DNA of 64,000 bases from Desulfobacterales bacterium (GTDB lineage Bacteria > Desulfobacterota > Desulfobacteria > Desulfobacterales > JAIPEE01), in the NCBI GenBank assembly GCA_021737275.1, contig JAIPEE010000019.1, positions 1-64,000 of the forward strand. The letters run 5' to 3'. The notes below the pieces were generated by a model. It ran no database searches, had not been told where the DNA came from, and saw only the letters and a list, made by a program, of their open reading frames with translations. Of this stretch, positions 31,100 through 41,143 are shown piece by piece. Within the stretch, counting starts at the first letter, position 1, and each line of letters begins with the position of its first letter. The position numbers were made by a program, and so were the translations under genes.

Positions 31100-31855
31100 A
31101 TGAAAATAGCTGTAAGCGGAAAAGGCGGTGTTGGCAAAACAACATTCTCCTCTCTTTTAATACGTGCCCTTAATGAACAGGGCAAAAGTGTCCTTGCAAT
31201 CGATGCCGATCCGGATGCAAATCTGGCCGCAGCAGTGGGCATAGAAAATGCCGATAAAATTATCCCTATTTCTGAAATGAATGATCTGATATTTGAACGG
31301 ACAGAAGCCAGGCCGGGAACTGTTGGCGGATTTTTCAAGCTGAACCCGAAGGTGGATGACCTGCCGGATGCCCTTTCTGCAAAAATGGGTAACATCAAAC
31401 TTATGCGACTTGGCGGCGTAAAAAAAGGTGGAGGAGGTTGTATATGCCCTGAAAGTACCCTTTTAAAAGCGCTGGTTATGCATATTGTTCTGTCCAGGGA
31501 TGAAGTTGTGGTTATGGATATGGAAGCCGGAATTGAACACCTTGGACGGGCAACTGCTTCAGCCGTGGACAAGCTCATTATTGTTGTAGAACCCGGGCGA
31601 CGGAGTATAGAAACGGCCGGTCATATCCGCCACCTTGCCGGTGAAATCAAGCTTAATAATGTTGCTGTGATCGGCAATAAAATTCGTGGCCCAAAAGATG
31701 AAGAATTTTTAAAAAAGCATCTGCCCGATTTTGAGATTCTTGGTTTTCTGCCATTTGACGATGGCCTGATAGAAGCGGATCTTGACGGGAAATCACCATT
31801 TGATGTTGAGACACCGGCAACCGCTGCAATTCTGGAAATTGTAAGCAAGCTTTAA
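31100..31855 (+). CDS. CooC-like P-loop ATPase (CODH nickel-insertion/ArsA family)
   Basis: KGGVGKTTF deviant Walker A; DADPDANLAAAVG; MDMEAGIEHLGRAT. Confidence 0.85.
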   Translation: MKIAVSGKGGVGKTTFSSLLIRALNEQGKSVLAIDADPDANLAAAVGIENADKIIPISEMNDLIFERTEARPGTVGGFFKLNPKVDDLPDALSAKMGNIKLMRLGGVKKGGGGCICPESTLLKALVMHIVLSRDEVVVMDMEAGIEHLGRATASAVDKLIIVVEPGRRSIETAGHIRHLAGEIKLNNVAVIGNKIRGPKDEEFLKKHLPDFEILGFLPFDDGLIEADLDGKSPFDVETPATAAILEIVSKL

Positions 31856-32013
31856 GAGTGTTTAAAAATTCATATCCTGATTTCGGTTATTGGTTTTTTT
31901 ATATACTCTTATTAAATAGGGTATTCTCCTTTTACCTTTTACCCTTTCAACAAAGATGGGCGTTGCTATTGTATGCGGGAAAAGGATTAGAGAATATGCC
32001 GGATAATTAATTT

Positions 32014-34158
32014 ATGCAAAAAAGATATTTCTCTCCCCGCAGACATGGTAAACACCAGCGACCAAAGATTTTAAAAATCAGGCCCGGTGCAGACCCTTCT
32101 CTTAAAAATGTATTTTCACGCATAGGCATTCCTTCCCAAAAGTCATTCATACCGGATCCATTTCAAATTGAGGCTCTTGATGCGATACAAAAATCAGACT
32201 GCCTCGTTACCGTTCCTACCGGATCAGGTAAAACATGGATTGCCAGACAAGCCATTGAACAAATGTATAAGTCCGGAAAACGCTCATGGTATGCGTCACC
32301 ATTAAAAGCATTGTCTAATTCCATTTTTGCCGAATTTTCTCAATATTTTGGTGAAAAAAATATGGGTATCCTGACCGGTGACCGAAAAGAAAACCCGGAT
32401 GCGCCCATCATCATCGGCACAACCGAGATCCTGAGAAATCAACTTTATGATGCCATGCATCGGGGAGAAGACCTTTCAACAGACCTGGTTATATTGGATG
32501 AAGCCCACTACCTCGGGGATGAGGATCGGGGTGTGGTGTGGGAGGAAACCATAATTTATCTGCCGGTACGTATTCCCATACTGATGCTTTCTGCAACTAT
32601 CGGCAATGCCGGACAGATTTCAAAATGGTTATCCTCCATCAGAAACAAACCGTGTAAAGTTATAACTGCCGGTGATCGTCCCGTTCCGCTCTATCCACTT
32701 TTTTTTCATCCATCAGGCACGTTAATCCCGCTAACAATGGAAGGTTTCAAAAAAGGAAAGGCCAGGCTTCACAAAAAAGTTAAAGAATATGTAAATAGCG
32801 AGGCGCCGCCTCTGATTGCACCGCCACGAAAACTGCCGCCCTTTGGTAAAATTTTACAGGTGCTGAGAACGTATAATCTTTTACCGGCACTGTTTTTTCT
32901 GAAATCACGATCGGATTGTGATGCCGCCCTGGAAAAATGCCGGGACTTTTTTCAGCATGACCATGGCAGAACAGATGAACGACGTGGCTGTATAGTGCCG
33001 CTTATTGAACAAAATCCCCATCTTTCCAAACACCGCCAGTTATCGGATCTGGAGCATCTTGCCATCGGATCGCATCACAGCGGCCAGCTTCCGGCATGGA
33101 AACTGGTTTTGGAATCATTGATGACAAAAGGGCTTCTGGATGCCATTTTTGCCACATCAACAGTTGCGGCCGGTGTTAACTTTCCGGCAAGAACCGTTGT
33201 TTTTCTTAATTCAGACCGCTTTAACGGAAAAGATTTTCTGCCGCTCAGCTCCACGGAATTTCACCAGATGACCGGCCGGGCCGGCAGAAGGGGCATGGAT
33301 AAAATCGGTTTTGCCATAGCCGTTCCGGGCAAATTCATGGATCTCGAATTGTGTGCCAAACTTGTCAATGCGCCGCCATCTGATGTAAACAGCCAGATCA
33401 TGATCAATTTTTCCATGGTGCTGAACCTGCTCTTGTCGCATTCACCGGAACAGATTGAAAAACTGTTAAAAAGATCATTTGCCACTTTTCAACTGATGCG
33501 CAAAAAATCAAAACTGCCGATATCTGTCCTGGAAGCACAAAGCCGGGTTCTATGGGAAGAATTTTCAAGACACATGGATTTTCTAAAACAGATTAATTTT
33601 GTTGATAAAAATAACGCGCTTTCAGAAGACGGCAAATGGGCATCCCGGCTCAGGGTAGACCATCCACTGGTTATAGCCGAGGGATTCAGAAAAAAGCTTT
33701 TCCCTGAAAAAAACCCGGCACATATGGCAGGTATCATTGCCTCTTTTGTAAATGAACGGGAAAGTGATGTTGATCCGGATACGGATATATATTCCAAACG
33801 ACTGCACAGCGCATTTCTAAAAGTAAAACAGGGGCTTTCCCCATTTAAACGCCATATGGCTGCACGCGGATTTGATACCCAGCCGCTTTATTTCAAACCG
33901 GCTGTGACCATTTTTGACTGGGCAAATGGCATGCCTTGGGAAAAAGCAATAGCAAAATCAGAGATGGCCGAAGGTGATCTGGCAATGCTGATTTTACGAA
34001 CAGCGGATAATTTACAGCATATCCGTGCGCTATCCTCTGTATTTAAAGATGCGGCAGAAACAGCACACCAGGCCATTATGCTGATTAAAAGACATCCGGT
34101 TGTAATGGATTATGAACTGGAACAGGAGGACGATACTGAGGAGACTGTTACCCCCTGA
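32014..34158 (+). CDS. Superfamily 2 DEAD/DEAH helicase (Ski2-like)
   Basis: VPTGSGKT, DEAH (ILDEAHYLGD), LSATIGNA, HSGQLP, QMTGRAGRRGMD motifs. Confidence 0.9.
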   Translation: MQKRYFSPRRHGKHQRPKILKIRPGADPSLKNVFSRIGIPSQKSFIPDPFQIEALDAIQKSDCLVTVPTGSGKTWIARQAIEQMYKSGKRSWYASPLKALSNSIFAEFSQYFGEKNMGILTGDRKENPDAPIIIGTTEILRNQLYDAMHRGEDLSTDLVILDEAHYLGDEDRGVVWEETIIYLPVRIPILMLSATIGNAGQISKWLSSIRNKPCKVITAGDRPVPLYPLFFHPSGTLIPLTMEGFKKGKARLHKKVKEYVNSEAPPLIAPPRKLPPFGKILQVLRTYNLLPALFFLKSRSDCDAALEKCRDFFQHDHGRTDERRGCIVPLIEQNPHLSKHRQLSDLEHLAIGSHHSGQLPAWKLVLESLMTKGLLDAIFATSTVAAGVNFPARTVVFLNSDRFNGKDFLPLSSTEFHQMTGRAGRRGMDKIGFAIAVPGKFMDLELCAKLVNAPPSDVNSQIMINFSMVLNLLLSHSPEQIEKLLKRSFATFQLMRKKSKLPISVLEAQSRVLWEEFSRHMDFLKQINFVDKNNALSEDGKWASRLRVDHPLVIAEGFRKKLFPEKNPAHMAGIIASFVNERESDVDPDTDIYSKRLHSAFLKVKQGLSPFKRHMAARGFDTQPLYFKPAVTIFDWANGMPWEKAIAKSEMAEGDLAMLILRTADNLQHIRALSSVFKDAAETAHQAIMLIKRHPVVMDYELEQEDDTEETVTP

Positions 34159-34930
34159 TATCTGATAGTTTATCTGCATCCATCCATGCCGGGAATGCTT
34201 TCCGCCAGACGGTCATATTAGTGTAGGACAGCGTCTCTGTATGGATAACGGAATCATAGTCCTGATGGAAAAGGATTTTCCCCTTGGGGTCGATAACAGA
34301 TGAATCGCCACTGTAGGTAAACTCATTGCCATCCTTGCCAACCCGGTTGACCCCGATGACATAACTCAGATTCTCTACAGCCCGTGCCTGCAACAGCAGA
34401 CGCCATGCATCTCTTCGTTTTTCAGGCCAGCTGGCAATAAAAACAGCCAGATCATATGCATTATTAATATTTCTTGTCCATATGGGGAATCTGAGATCAT
34501 AACAGACAAACGGTCTGATCTTCCAGCCGTTGAGATATATGGCAATATTTTCCGTACCGCCGCTATAGATCTTATCTTCACCGGCCATACGGAAAAGGTG
34601 CCGCTTATCATATGTAAAAAACCGGCCATCAGGTTTGGTCCAGATAATGCGGTTAAAATATTTTCCGTCTTCTTCAATAATCATGCTGCCCATAATATCA
34701 AAACCCTTGTCGGCAGATTTATCTCTGAGCCATTTTACCGGCATGCTGTCCATGGGCCGGGCCATGTTCCGGACATTCATTGTAAAACCGGTTGAAAACA
34801 TCTCCGGCAGAATGACTAGGTCCGTTTTCTCCTGAATACCACCAATCAGGTTATCAAACATACTGATATTTCTATCAATATCTTCCCAAATCAGTTCAGT
34901 CTGTATTAATGTAACGGTCAGATCCTGCAT
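34148..34930 (-). CDS. Carbon-nitrogen hydrolase, omega-amidase (YafV)-like
   Basis: LPEMFSTGFTMN, YDKRHLFRMAGE, PFVCYDLRFPIW motifs. Confidence 0.85.
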   Translation of the reverse strand: MQDLTVTLIQTELIWEDIDRNISMFDNLIGGIQEKTDLVILPEMFSTGFTMNVRNMARPMDSMPVKWLRDKSADKGFDIMGSMIIEEDGKYFNRIIWTKPDGRFFTYDKRHLFRMAGEDKIYSGGTENIAIYLNGWKIRPFVCYDLRFPIWTRNINNAYDLAVFIASWPEKRRDAWRLLLQARAVENLSYVIGVNRVGKDGNEFTYSGDSSVIDPKGKILFHQDYDSVIHTETLSYTNMTVWRKAFPAWMDADKLSDIRG

Positions 34931-36060
34931 AATCTCTCCGCAGCCTTTTCAAGGGTGTTATCTTTTTTGGCAAAACAGAATCGGAGCACCTTGTAATCCT
35001 CACTGTTGCTGTAGAAGACAGAAGGCGGTATAGCTGCCACCCCATGCTCTATGGTCAGACGTTTTGCAAATTCCGTATCCGGCTCATCTGAAATATCGGA
35101 ATAATCCAGCATCTGAAAGAATGTGCCATGGGCAGGCAATACCTTGAATCGTGAATCTTCAATCAATGATAAAAATATCTCTCTCTTTTTCTGGTAAAAT
35201 GCGCCCAGCTCCAGATACATCTCCTTTTTTTCCATAAACTCTGCATACGCATACTGAATAGGGCTGTTTGGTGTAAATGTGATATACTGATGTACCCGGT
35301 CAAGCTCCTTTGACAGCGGCGCAGGGGCAAGGCAATAACCTGTTTTCCAGCCGGTTGTATGGTATGTTTTGCCAAAAGAGCTGACAATGAAACTTCTTTC
35401 CACCAGTTCAGGATAGCGTGCTATACTTTCGTGGCGCGTACCGTTAAAAATGATATGCTCATACACTTCATCACTTAAAATCATCACATCCGTATCTTTT
35501 ACAACATCGATGAGTGATGCCATATCCTGCTGCGTTAAAACAGCGCCGGTAGGATTGTGCGGTGAATTGATGATCATAAGCCTTGTTTTGGGCGTGATGG
35601 CACTTTTTACCTCATCCCAGTCAATACGATAATCCGGATGTTTTAGCTGAAGACAGATCTTTTTCCCACCGCAAAGTTTTACCACCGGCATATAAGAATC
35701 AAACGCCGGTTCAAAAATAATAACCTCGTCTCCGGGATTAACAACAGTGGTTATCACTGTATACAATGCCTCTGTTGCTCCGGAAGTTAAAGTGATCTCT
35801 TTATTGGCATCATAGGCATGTCCATACAGCTCTTCAGTTTTCTGGACAATTTTCTCCCGTAAAACCGGTACGCCCTTTAAAGGGGCGTACTGGTTATAGC
35901 CTTCACGCATGTATTTTTCGACCAGGGAGATCAGGTCCGGATGGGGATTAAATTCCGGGAACCCCTGGGAAAGATTTATAGCATCGTGCTCATTGGCAAG
36001 ACCGGTCATCACCGTAAATATAGTGGTACCGACATCCGGAAGTTTGGATTGTATATTCAT
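34918..36060 (-). CDS. PLP-dependent aminotransferase (methionine/glutamine transaminase, YbdL-like)
   Basis: INLSQGFPEF, NSPHNPTGAVL, SSFGKTYHTTGWKTGY (PLP Lys); overlaps the omega-amidase gene. Confidence 0.88.
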   Translation of the reverse strand: MNIQSKLPDVGTTIFTVMTGLANEHDAINLSQGFPEFNPHPDLISLVEKYMREGYNQYAPLKGVPVLREKIVQKTEELYGHAYDANKEITLTSGATEALYTVITTVVNPGDEVIIFEPAFDSYMPVVKLCGGKKICLQLKHPDYRIDWDEVKSAITPKTRLMIINSPHNPTGAVLTQQDMASLIDVVKDTDVMILSDEVYEHIIFNGTRHESIARYPELVERSFIVSSFGKTYHTTGWKTGYCLAPAPLSKELDRVHQYITFTPNSPIQYAYAEFMEKKEMYLELGAFYQKKREIFLSLIEDSRFKVLPAHGTFFQMLDYSDISDEPDTEFAKRLTIEHGVAAIPPSVFYSNSEDYKVLRFCFAKKDNTLEKAAERLCRI

Positions 36061-36078
36061 CCCGTAGTAATCCTGACC

Positions 36079-37071
36079 TTAACTGACAATAACCTGAATA
36101 TTGGACTTAGCTTTGAGATCATTTACAAGCTGATCAACCGCGCTATTGACCTTCTGCTGCTTCAGGTACATCCCAATCTGACTTCTGGCCTGCTCAAAAC
36201 CGATAACTGATGCCTCTTTTTTATCGGTCACCTTTATAATATGATATCCAAACCGGGTTTCCACAATATCGCTCACATCACCGGCTTTCATGGAAAATGC
36301 CGTATCTTCAAAAGGTTTAACCATCTGGCCCCTGCCAAAATAGTCCAGATCACCGCCTCTTGAAGCGCTGGGGCACTGTGAGTGGGCTTTGGCCAGTTCA
36401 GAAAACGTTTCACCGCTTTTAAGTTTTTTTTCGATACCCTTGATTTCCGTCAGCGCTTTAGCTTTTGCGTGTTCATCGGCACCCTGATCAACTTTTATGA
36501 GAATATGGCTGGCCCTTACCTGTTCCGGCTGTTTGAAACTGTTCGGATTGCTGTCATAAAAAGTTTTAATCTCTTCTTCCGTCACATCAATTTTTGACGA
36601 TACATGTTCTTCAATATATTTACCAACAACAGCCTGCTCTTTTATCTGTTCTTTCAGGTCCGCTTCTGAAAAACCCATCATCCCCAGCATCTGTTTATAT
36701 GACAACTCATCCGGGAACTGCTCTCTCAGCTGTTTCATCCGGTTTGCGACTACTGCGTCATCAACAACCACTTTTTTATCCATGCACTCCTGGTAAAGCA
36801 CTTTTAAAGTGATCATCTCGTCAATAACCTTTTCCTTTATTTCAGCAAACTGGGCATCGGTAAGCTGGGTGCCCTGGCTTTCATAACGCATCTTTGTGTT
36901 GCGAACTTCACGGTCTACATCTTTTTGTAAAATATTACTTCCATTGACCTTAACAGCCACTTTCTGATCGGTTGCGGCATCTCCTGCCTGCACATTAAGA
37001 GTAAGCGCAAAAAATACACATAAAGAAATAATTAAGAGTATCGATCGTTTAATTTGCAGATTTTTCAGCAT
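36079..37071 (-). CDS. SurA/PrsA-like parvulin peptidyl-prolyl isomerase
   Basis: Signal peptide; SurA_N-like domain; RASHILIKVD...GGDLDYFGRGQMVKPFEDTAFSMKAGDVSDIVETRFGYHIIKV. Confidence 0.92.
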   Translation of the reverse strand: MLKNLQIKRSILLIISLCVFFALTLNVQAGDAATDQKVAVKVNGSNILQKDVDREVRNTKMRYESQGTQLTDAQFAEIKEKVIDEMITLKVLYQECMDKKVVVDDAVVANRMKQLREQFPDELSYKQMLGMMGFSEADLKEQIKEQAVVGKYIEEHVSSKIDVTEEEIKTFYDSNPNSFKQPEQVRASHILIKVDQGADEHAKAKALTEIKGIEKKLKSGETFSELAKAHSQCPSASRGGDLDYFGRGQMVKPFEDTAFSMKAGDVSDIVETRFGYHIIKVTDKKEASVIGFEQARSQIGMYLKQQKVNSAVDQLVNDLKAKSNIQVIVS

Positions 37072-37326
37072 AAATGCTCCTTTGAAAATATAGTAATTAC
37101 ATAAAGTTTACCTAAAGAAGATTGAACTAATAACATTGAATCATCAAATGGATCAACCCTATTTTTCAGGGCCATCTCACCACACATAAAAGCTGAAAAC
37201 TCTTTCATGGAACCATAAAAAACGCCATAAAGATAAGATACGGTTATGGCCTGAAAAGATAAAATTATTTATATTATTGTAATCTCATAACGACACTTTA
37301 AAAAATTGATACAAAATATGATAAAA

Positions 37327-38643
37327 TTATTGGCTGTTATCGCCATTATGTCTGTTTGCAATTTCAGGACACCCCATACAGTCCATCAGCAGGTTCTTCA
37401 ATTTCTGCTGAAGCGTCTTATATGAGTAGTATGTTCTGGCAATTTCATAGTTGGTGTCAACCATTTTCCGGCGATAGTCAGCATCGGTTAATACCTTTTT
37501 TGTTTTTTCAATTGATTCATATGTGACATACCCATCAAGCTCTATAACCTTGAAACCTTTGGGTTTGATATCCATGGTATAAATCGCATAGGTATTTACA
37601 ACAATGGGTTTATGAAAATAGATAGCCTCCAGAAATGCGTTGCCGAACCCCTCTACTGTCGAGGGATATGTAACAAGGTCTGCATGCGGATAAACATCTT
37701 GCAATGTATAGATTTTTTGACCATCTTTTGTGACACCTCTCTCCTCACCGATAATATCGGAAACAAAGAGTGTATCAACCTTTAAAAGTTCTGAATAATC
37801 CTTTACCCTGCATTCATAGTCATATCCTTCATCGCCGGACGCATGGGATATAACCAGTTTTGCCTTCATGCCGATTCGATGGACAAGTTCAATGGCATGC
37901 TCAATTCCTTTCCGTTGAACAATCCTGGTCGGCTGTAAAATAAACAGTGTATCATCTTCAATTCCCAATGCGTGGCGAACATCAGAAGTGTAATCATCCG
38001 GTGGCGGCGGTGGATTTTCAAAATCCATTACGTTGGGGATCAGGGTTGGTGAAATTCCGGTTCTGAGACTCAGCTGATTATCTGCCGAGGAGTTTATAAC
38101 AACATGCTGAATAGATGGCAAATGAGGCGGGAATGCCATATTAAGATAGTCCCATACGCCATTTGTTTTGAACCGGTCACGCTCCCAGTAAAAATCGTGG
38201 TGGTGGGCAATGGTATTGATTCCAATTTCTGCTATAAACTCTGTTATTGCAATGCCCAGAGGGATATTAAGCGGTATCGTCAGAGAATTTTGAGGAACAA
38301 GAAGATCGATTTTAAATTTTTCAACAAACTTATATAAATTGTCCTTAATTTCACGCTTTATATCCTGAATTTCAGTCGTAATAAAACGCTTACGATAACG
38401 AACACCAAAACTGTTCAAATATATATCTTTGATGGCAGGATGTTTGAAATGGGCCTTATCTACTAGAAATGACACCTCGGGTGGTGTATCCAGTTCGCCG
38501 GCAAAAAAATAACTGGTAAAACCCAGCTTTTCCAAAACTGTCACCCATTTATCCACTTCAAGAGAAACGCCATCTGTTCCGGCAAGTCGTGTGGATATGA
38601 ATCCGACGTTATGTTCCCTGCCGCAGTAGTCACAAAAAGCCAT
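37327..38643 (-). CDS. Glycosyltransferase (GT4-like)
   Basis: GT-B pattern: LQPTRIVQRKGIEHAIELVHRI, HADLVTYPSTVEGFGNAFLEAIYFHKPIVVN. Confidence 0.85.
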   Translation of the reverse strand: MAFCDYCGREHNVGFISTRLAGTDGVSLEVDKWVTVLEKLGFTSYFFAGELDTPPEVSFLVDKAHFKHPAIKDIYLNSFGVRYRKRFITTEIQDIKREIKDNLYKFVEKFKIDLLVPQNSLTIPLNIPLGIAITEFIAEIGINTIAHHHDFYWERDRFKTNGVWDYLNMAFPPHLPSIQHVVINSSADNQLSLRTGISPTLIPNVMDFENPPPPPDDYTSDVRHALGIEDDTLFILQPTRIVQRKGIEHAIELVHRIGMKAKLVISHASGDEGYDYECRVKDYSELLKVDTLFVSDIIGEERGVTKDGQKIYTLQDVYPHADLVTYPSTVEGFGNAFLEAIYFHKPIVVNTYAIYTMDIKPKGFKVIELDGYVTYESIEKTKKVLTDADYRRKMVDTNYEIARTYYSYKTLQQKLKNLLMDCMGCPEIANRHNGDNSQ

Positions 38644-38783
38644 ACGTACTCCTTTAATGATTACATAAATCGCTTTTGATCATAACAATGAACTTACGTT
38701 ATGGGTATTAGAAGCCGCTTTGGTTTCAGCTTTTTTTTGTGCGCTTATACCGACAGCATAAATGAGATACCGTGAAAGTCTCG

Positions 38784-39353
38784 TCAGGATTGCGCACTGA
38801 TCTTTTTCACCTCATGGTGCCTGAAACAGTCTGTAGTATGATCATTTACCATGCCGACAGCCTGCATAAAGGCATAACAAATAGTCGGGCCTGTAAAATT
38901 AAACCCTCTTTTTTTCAGGTCCTTACTCATTGCAATAGAGATATCCGTTTTAGCGGGGATATGTTCAAGCGTTTTCCACTTATTGGTTACTGGTTCTCCA
39001 TCAACAAATTGCCAGATATATTTATCAAAACATCCGAATTCTTGCCGGACTTTCAGAAAAGACCTTGCATTTTGAACCGCAGATTGTATTTTAAGCCGAT
39101 TTCGAATAATGCCTGCATTCTCCATAAGGCGATCAATCTTTTTGTTATTATAATTTGCAATAATCTCTGGATTAAAATTATCAAAAAGGTTTTTATAATT
39201 TCCCCTTTTCCGCAAAATAGTAATCCAGTTTAAACCGGCCTGGGCACCCTCAAGTATGAGAAATTCAAACAACTTTATATCGTCATGAAGCGGAACACCC
39301 CACTCCTGATCATGATAATCAACATAAAGCGGATCCGATCCGGCCCAGATACA
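38784..39353 (-). CDS. tag: DNA-3-methyladenine glycosylase I; 5' end disrupted or unusual
   Basis: Tag core (FEFLILEGAQAGLNWITILRKRGNY, FVDGEPVTNKWK). Translating upstream of the listed ORF start gives RCIWAGSDPLYVDYHDQEWGVPLHDDIKL, the canonical Tag N-terminus, but with no in-frame ATG/GTG/TTG before a TGA. Confidence 0.85.
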   Translation of the reverse strand, partial: CIWAGSDPLYVDYHDQEWGVPLHDDIKLFEFLILEGAQAGLNWITILRKRGNYKNLFDNFNPEIIANYNNKKIDRLMENAGIIRNRLKIQSAVQNARSFLKVRQEFGCFDKYIWQFVDGEPVTNKWKTLEHIPAKTDISIAMSKDLKKRGFNFTGPTICYAFMQAVGMVNDHTTDCFRHHEVKKISAQS

Positions 39354-39649
39354 TCTTTTTTTTTCTTTTGCGATACCGGCACCTCACATCAGATTATTAT
39401 GTATACACAACAGAAAGTTACGAATTGGCGTTATTAAATGAAGTTAAGAATTAGGTTACTTATGCTACATGTTATATATAAATTTAGTACTTTCAGTTAA
39501 AAATTGCAAGTGCCTATTTTACGTCGAACATGTTGCCAACCTGTTGAAAACAGAAGATATTGAGGCTCTACAACTCAGCCAAAGCAATTTTTACCGCTTC
39601 ATATCCAATTTGGAAAAATTGTTTTATCAGTTATAAAACCCTATATTTC

Positions 39650-39678
39650 TTGACAATTCAGGCCTCATTTAATATTTT
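39650..39678 (+). promoter_or_regulatory. Candidate sigma70 promoter
   Basis: TTGACA - 17 nt - TATTTT, 16 nt upstream of ATG at 39695. Confidence 0.5.
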
Positions 39679-39694
39679 CAGATTATTCAGTTTC

Positions 39695-40465
39695 ATGGAC
39701 CCCACATCGAGTTCAGACAATAACACTCGATCTATCCGACATTACAAAAAATTAAGGAAGCGCGCTATGTATAATGTAGCAACAGAAGAGATATTTAATG
39801 ATGGCCAGCTCATTTTCGGTGAAGGAGATTCCGGAGACTGGATATATGTTATAGAATCCGGATCAGTTGAGCTTTCCAAGGTGGTTGGCGAAAAAAAAAT
39901 CATCATAGAAATTTTGAAAACCGGAGATATTTTTGGTGAATTAAGCTTCATAACAAAATCACCCAGAACAGCCTCAGCCACAGCACTTGGCGAAACCAAA
40001 ATCGGAATCATAGACAGGAAGTATCTTGACAGGGAGTTCAACAAGCTTTCAGGTAGTTTTCAGAAAATTTTAAAAACGCTTTCATACCGATTAAATAAAA
40101 CAACCCAGATCGCCGCCAAAACAAAACTTAGAAGAAAGGCTCCACGGGCCCAAAAGGTCGTCGCACTTTCGTTCAGGTCAACGGAAGGTCTTGTTAAAGC
40201 CTACACAGAAAATATGTGTTCCAATGGCCTTTTTATCAATATGCCTACCCCCATGCCGGAAGGTGAAGAGCTTATGCTGGATCTGCACATGCCTGAATCA
40301 CCCCGAACACTCAAAATCGAATGCCGTGTAGCATGGCGCCGTACCGAAACAGATGATTCGGTCAGATATCCGATAGGCATGGGTGTTGAGTTTACAAAGG
40401 TCTCTGATGAAGACAAAAAACTTCTAAATAAAGAACTTAGCAAGGTGGGGCTCGCAATGGAATAA
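39695..40465 (+). CDS. Cyclic-nucleotide-binding (cNMP) domain plus PilZ domain protein
   Basis: IFNDGQLIFGEGDSGDWIYVIESGSVEL...GDIFGELSFI (CAP_ED); C-terminal PilZ-like FRSTEGLVKAYTENMCSNGLFI...GMGVEF; start chosen from promoter placement (ORF track start is 39560). Confidence 0.8.
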   Translation: MDPTSSSDNNTRSIRHYKKLRKRAMYNVATEEIFNDGQLIFGEGDSGDWIYVIESGSVELSKVVGEKKIIIEILKTGDIFGELSFITKSPRTASATALGETKIGIIDRKYLDREFNKLSGSFQKILKTLSYRLNKTTQIAAKTKLRRKAPRAQKVVALSFRSTEGLVKAYTENMCSNGLFINMPTPMPEGEELMLDLHMPESPRTLKIECRVAWRRTETDDSVRYPIGMGVEFTKVSDEDKKLLNKELSKVGLAME

Positions 40466-40648
40466 AAAAAGGACTGTTTTCAGACCGGATACTACCCCTA
40501 TATATTAAAAGCTAACTCAAAAATGGGGGTTTCGGTTAAAATACAGGTCAGGTAAAAATTTTAAACACAAGAACACATTAAAGATCAACTCTAAATATTT
40601 TGAAAATTAAAAATTGACCGGAAGGCATTTTTTCAGAAACGGCCTGAA

Positions 40649-41143
40649 TTATTTCTTATCGCTTTTTATACCATGACTTTGATACATTTCCATTAATTGA
40701 TTATGCCATTTCATAGTTTGATCCCGCCCCTCTTCAATCAATCTGTTGGCAGCTATAATCTGTGAATCATCCTGATTCTCAATGCCGTTTTTCTTGACCC
40801 TGAACCCATTATACATTGTTTCAACGCCATAAACATATATTGAATGGAGGGCAATGACTTCATCTGTTTCAGGGTCAATTGTTCTCAAAAGATCCAGATA
40901 CAGTTTAAATCTTGGAATTACTTCAAGTTTTAAGGCTTCAAATACGGCTTCGTCTGTAGTGTAGTTTAAACCTGTAACCAAAGCATATTGCTGTAATGCA
41001 TCAGTTTCCAGTTGAGAAAATTTTAATATACCCTGGTTAACATATTCTACCAAATCAGGAGTGACCTCATTTCTTGCACATCCCTCCAAAAAGCCTACAC
41101 ATAATAAAACTATAACCAAAACCTGCTTGATATTTGATTGCAA
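40649..41143 (-). CDS. Hypothetical lipoprotein
   Basis: Signal peptide with lipobox-like LEGC; no recognised domain. Confidence 0.55.
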   Translation of the reverse strand: MQSNIKQVLVIVLLCVGFLEGCARNEVTPDLVEYVNQGILKFSQLETDALQQYALVTGLNYTTDEAVFEALKLEVIPRFKLYLDLLRTIDPETDEVIALHSIYVYGVETMYNGFRVKKNGIENQDDSQIIAANRLIEEGRDQTMKWHNQLMEMYQSHGIKSDKK

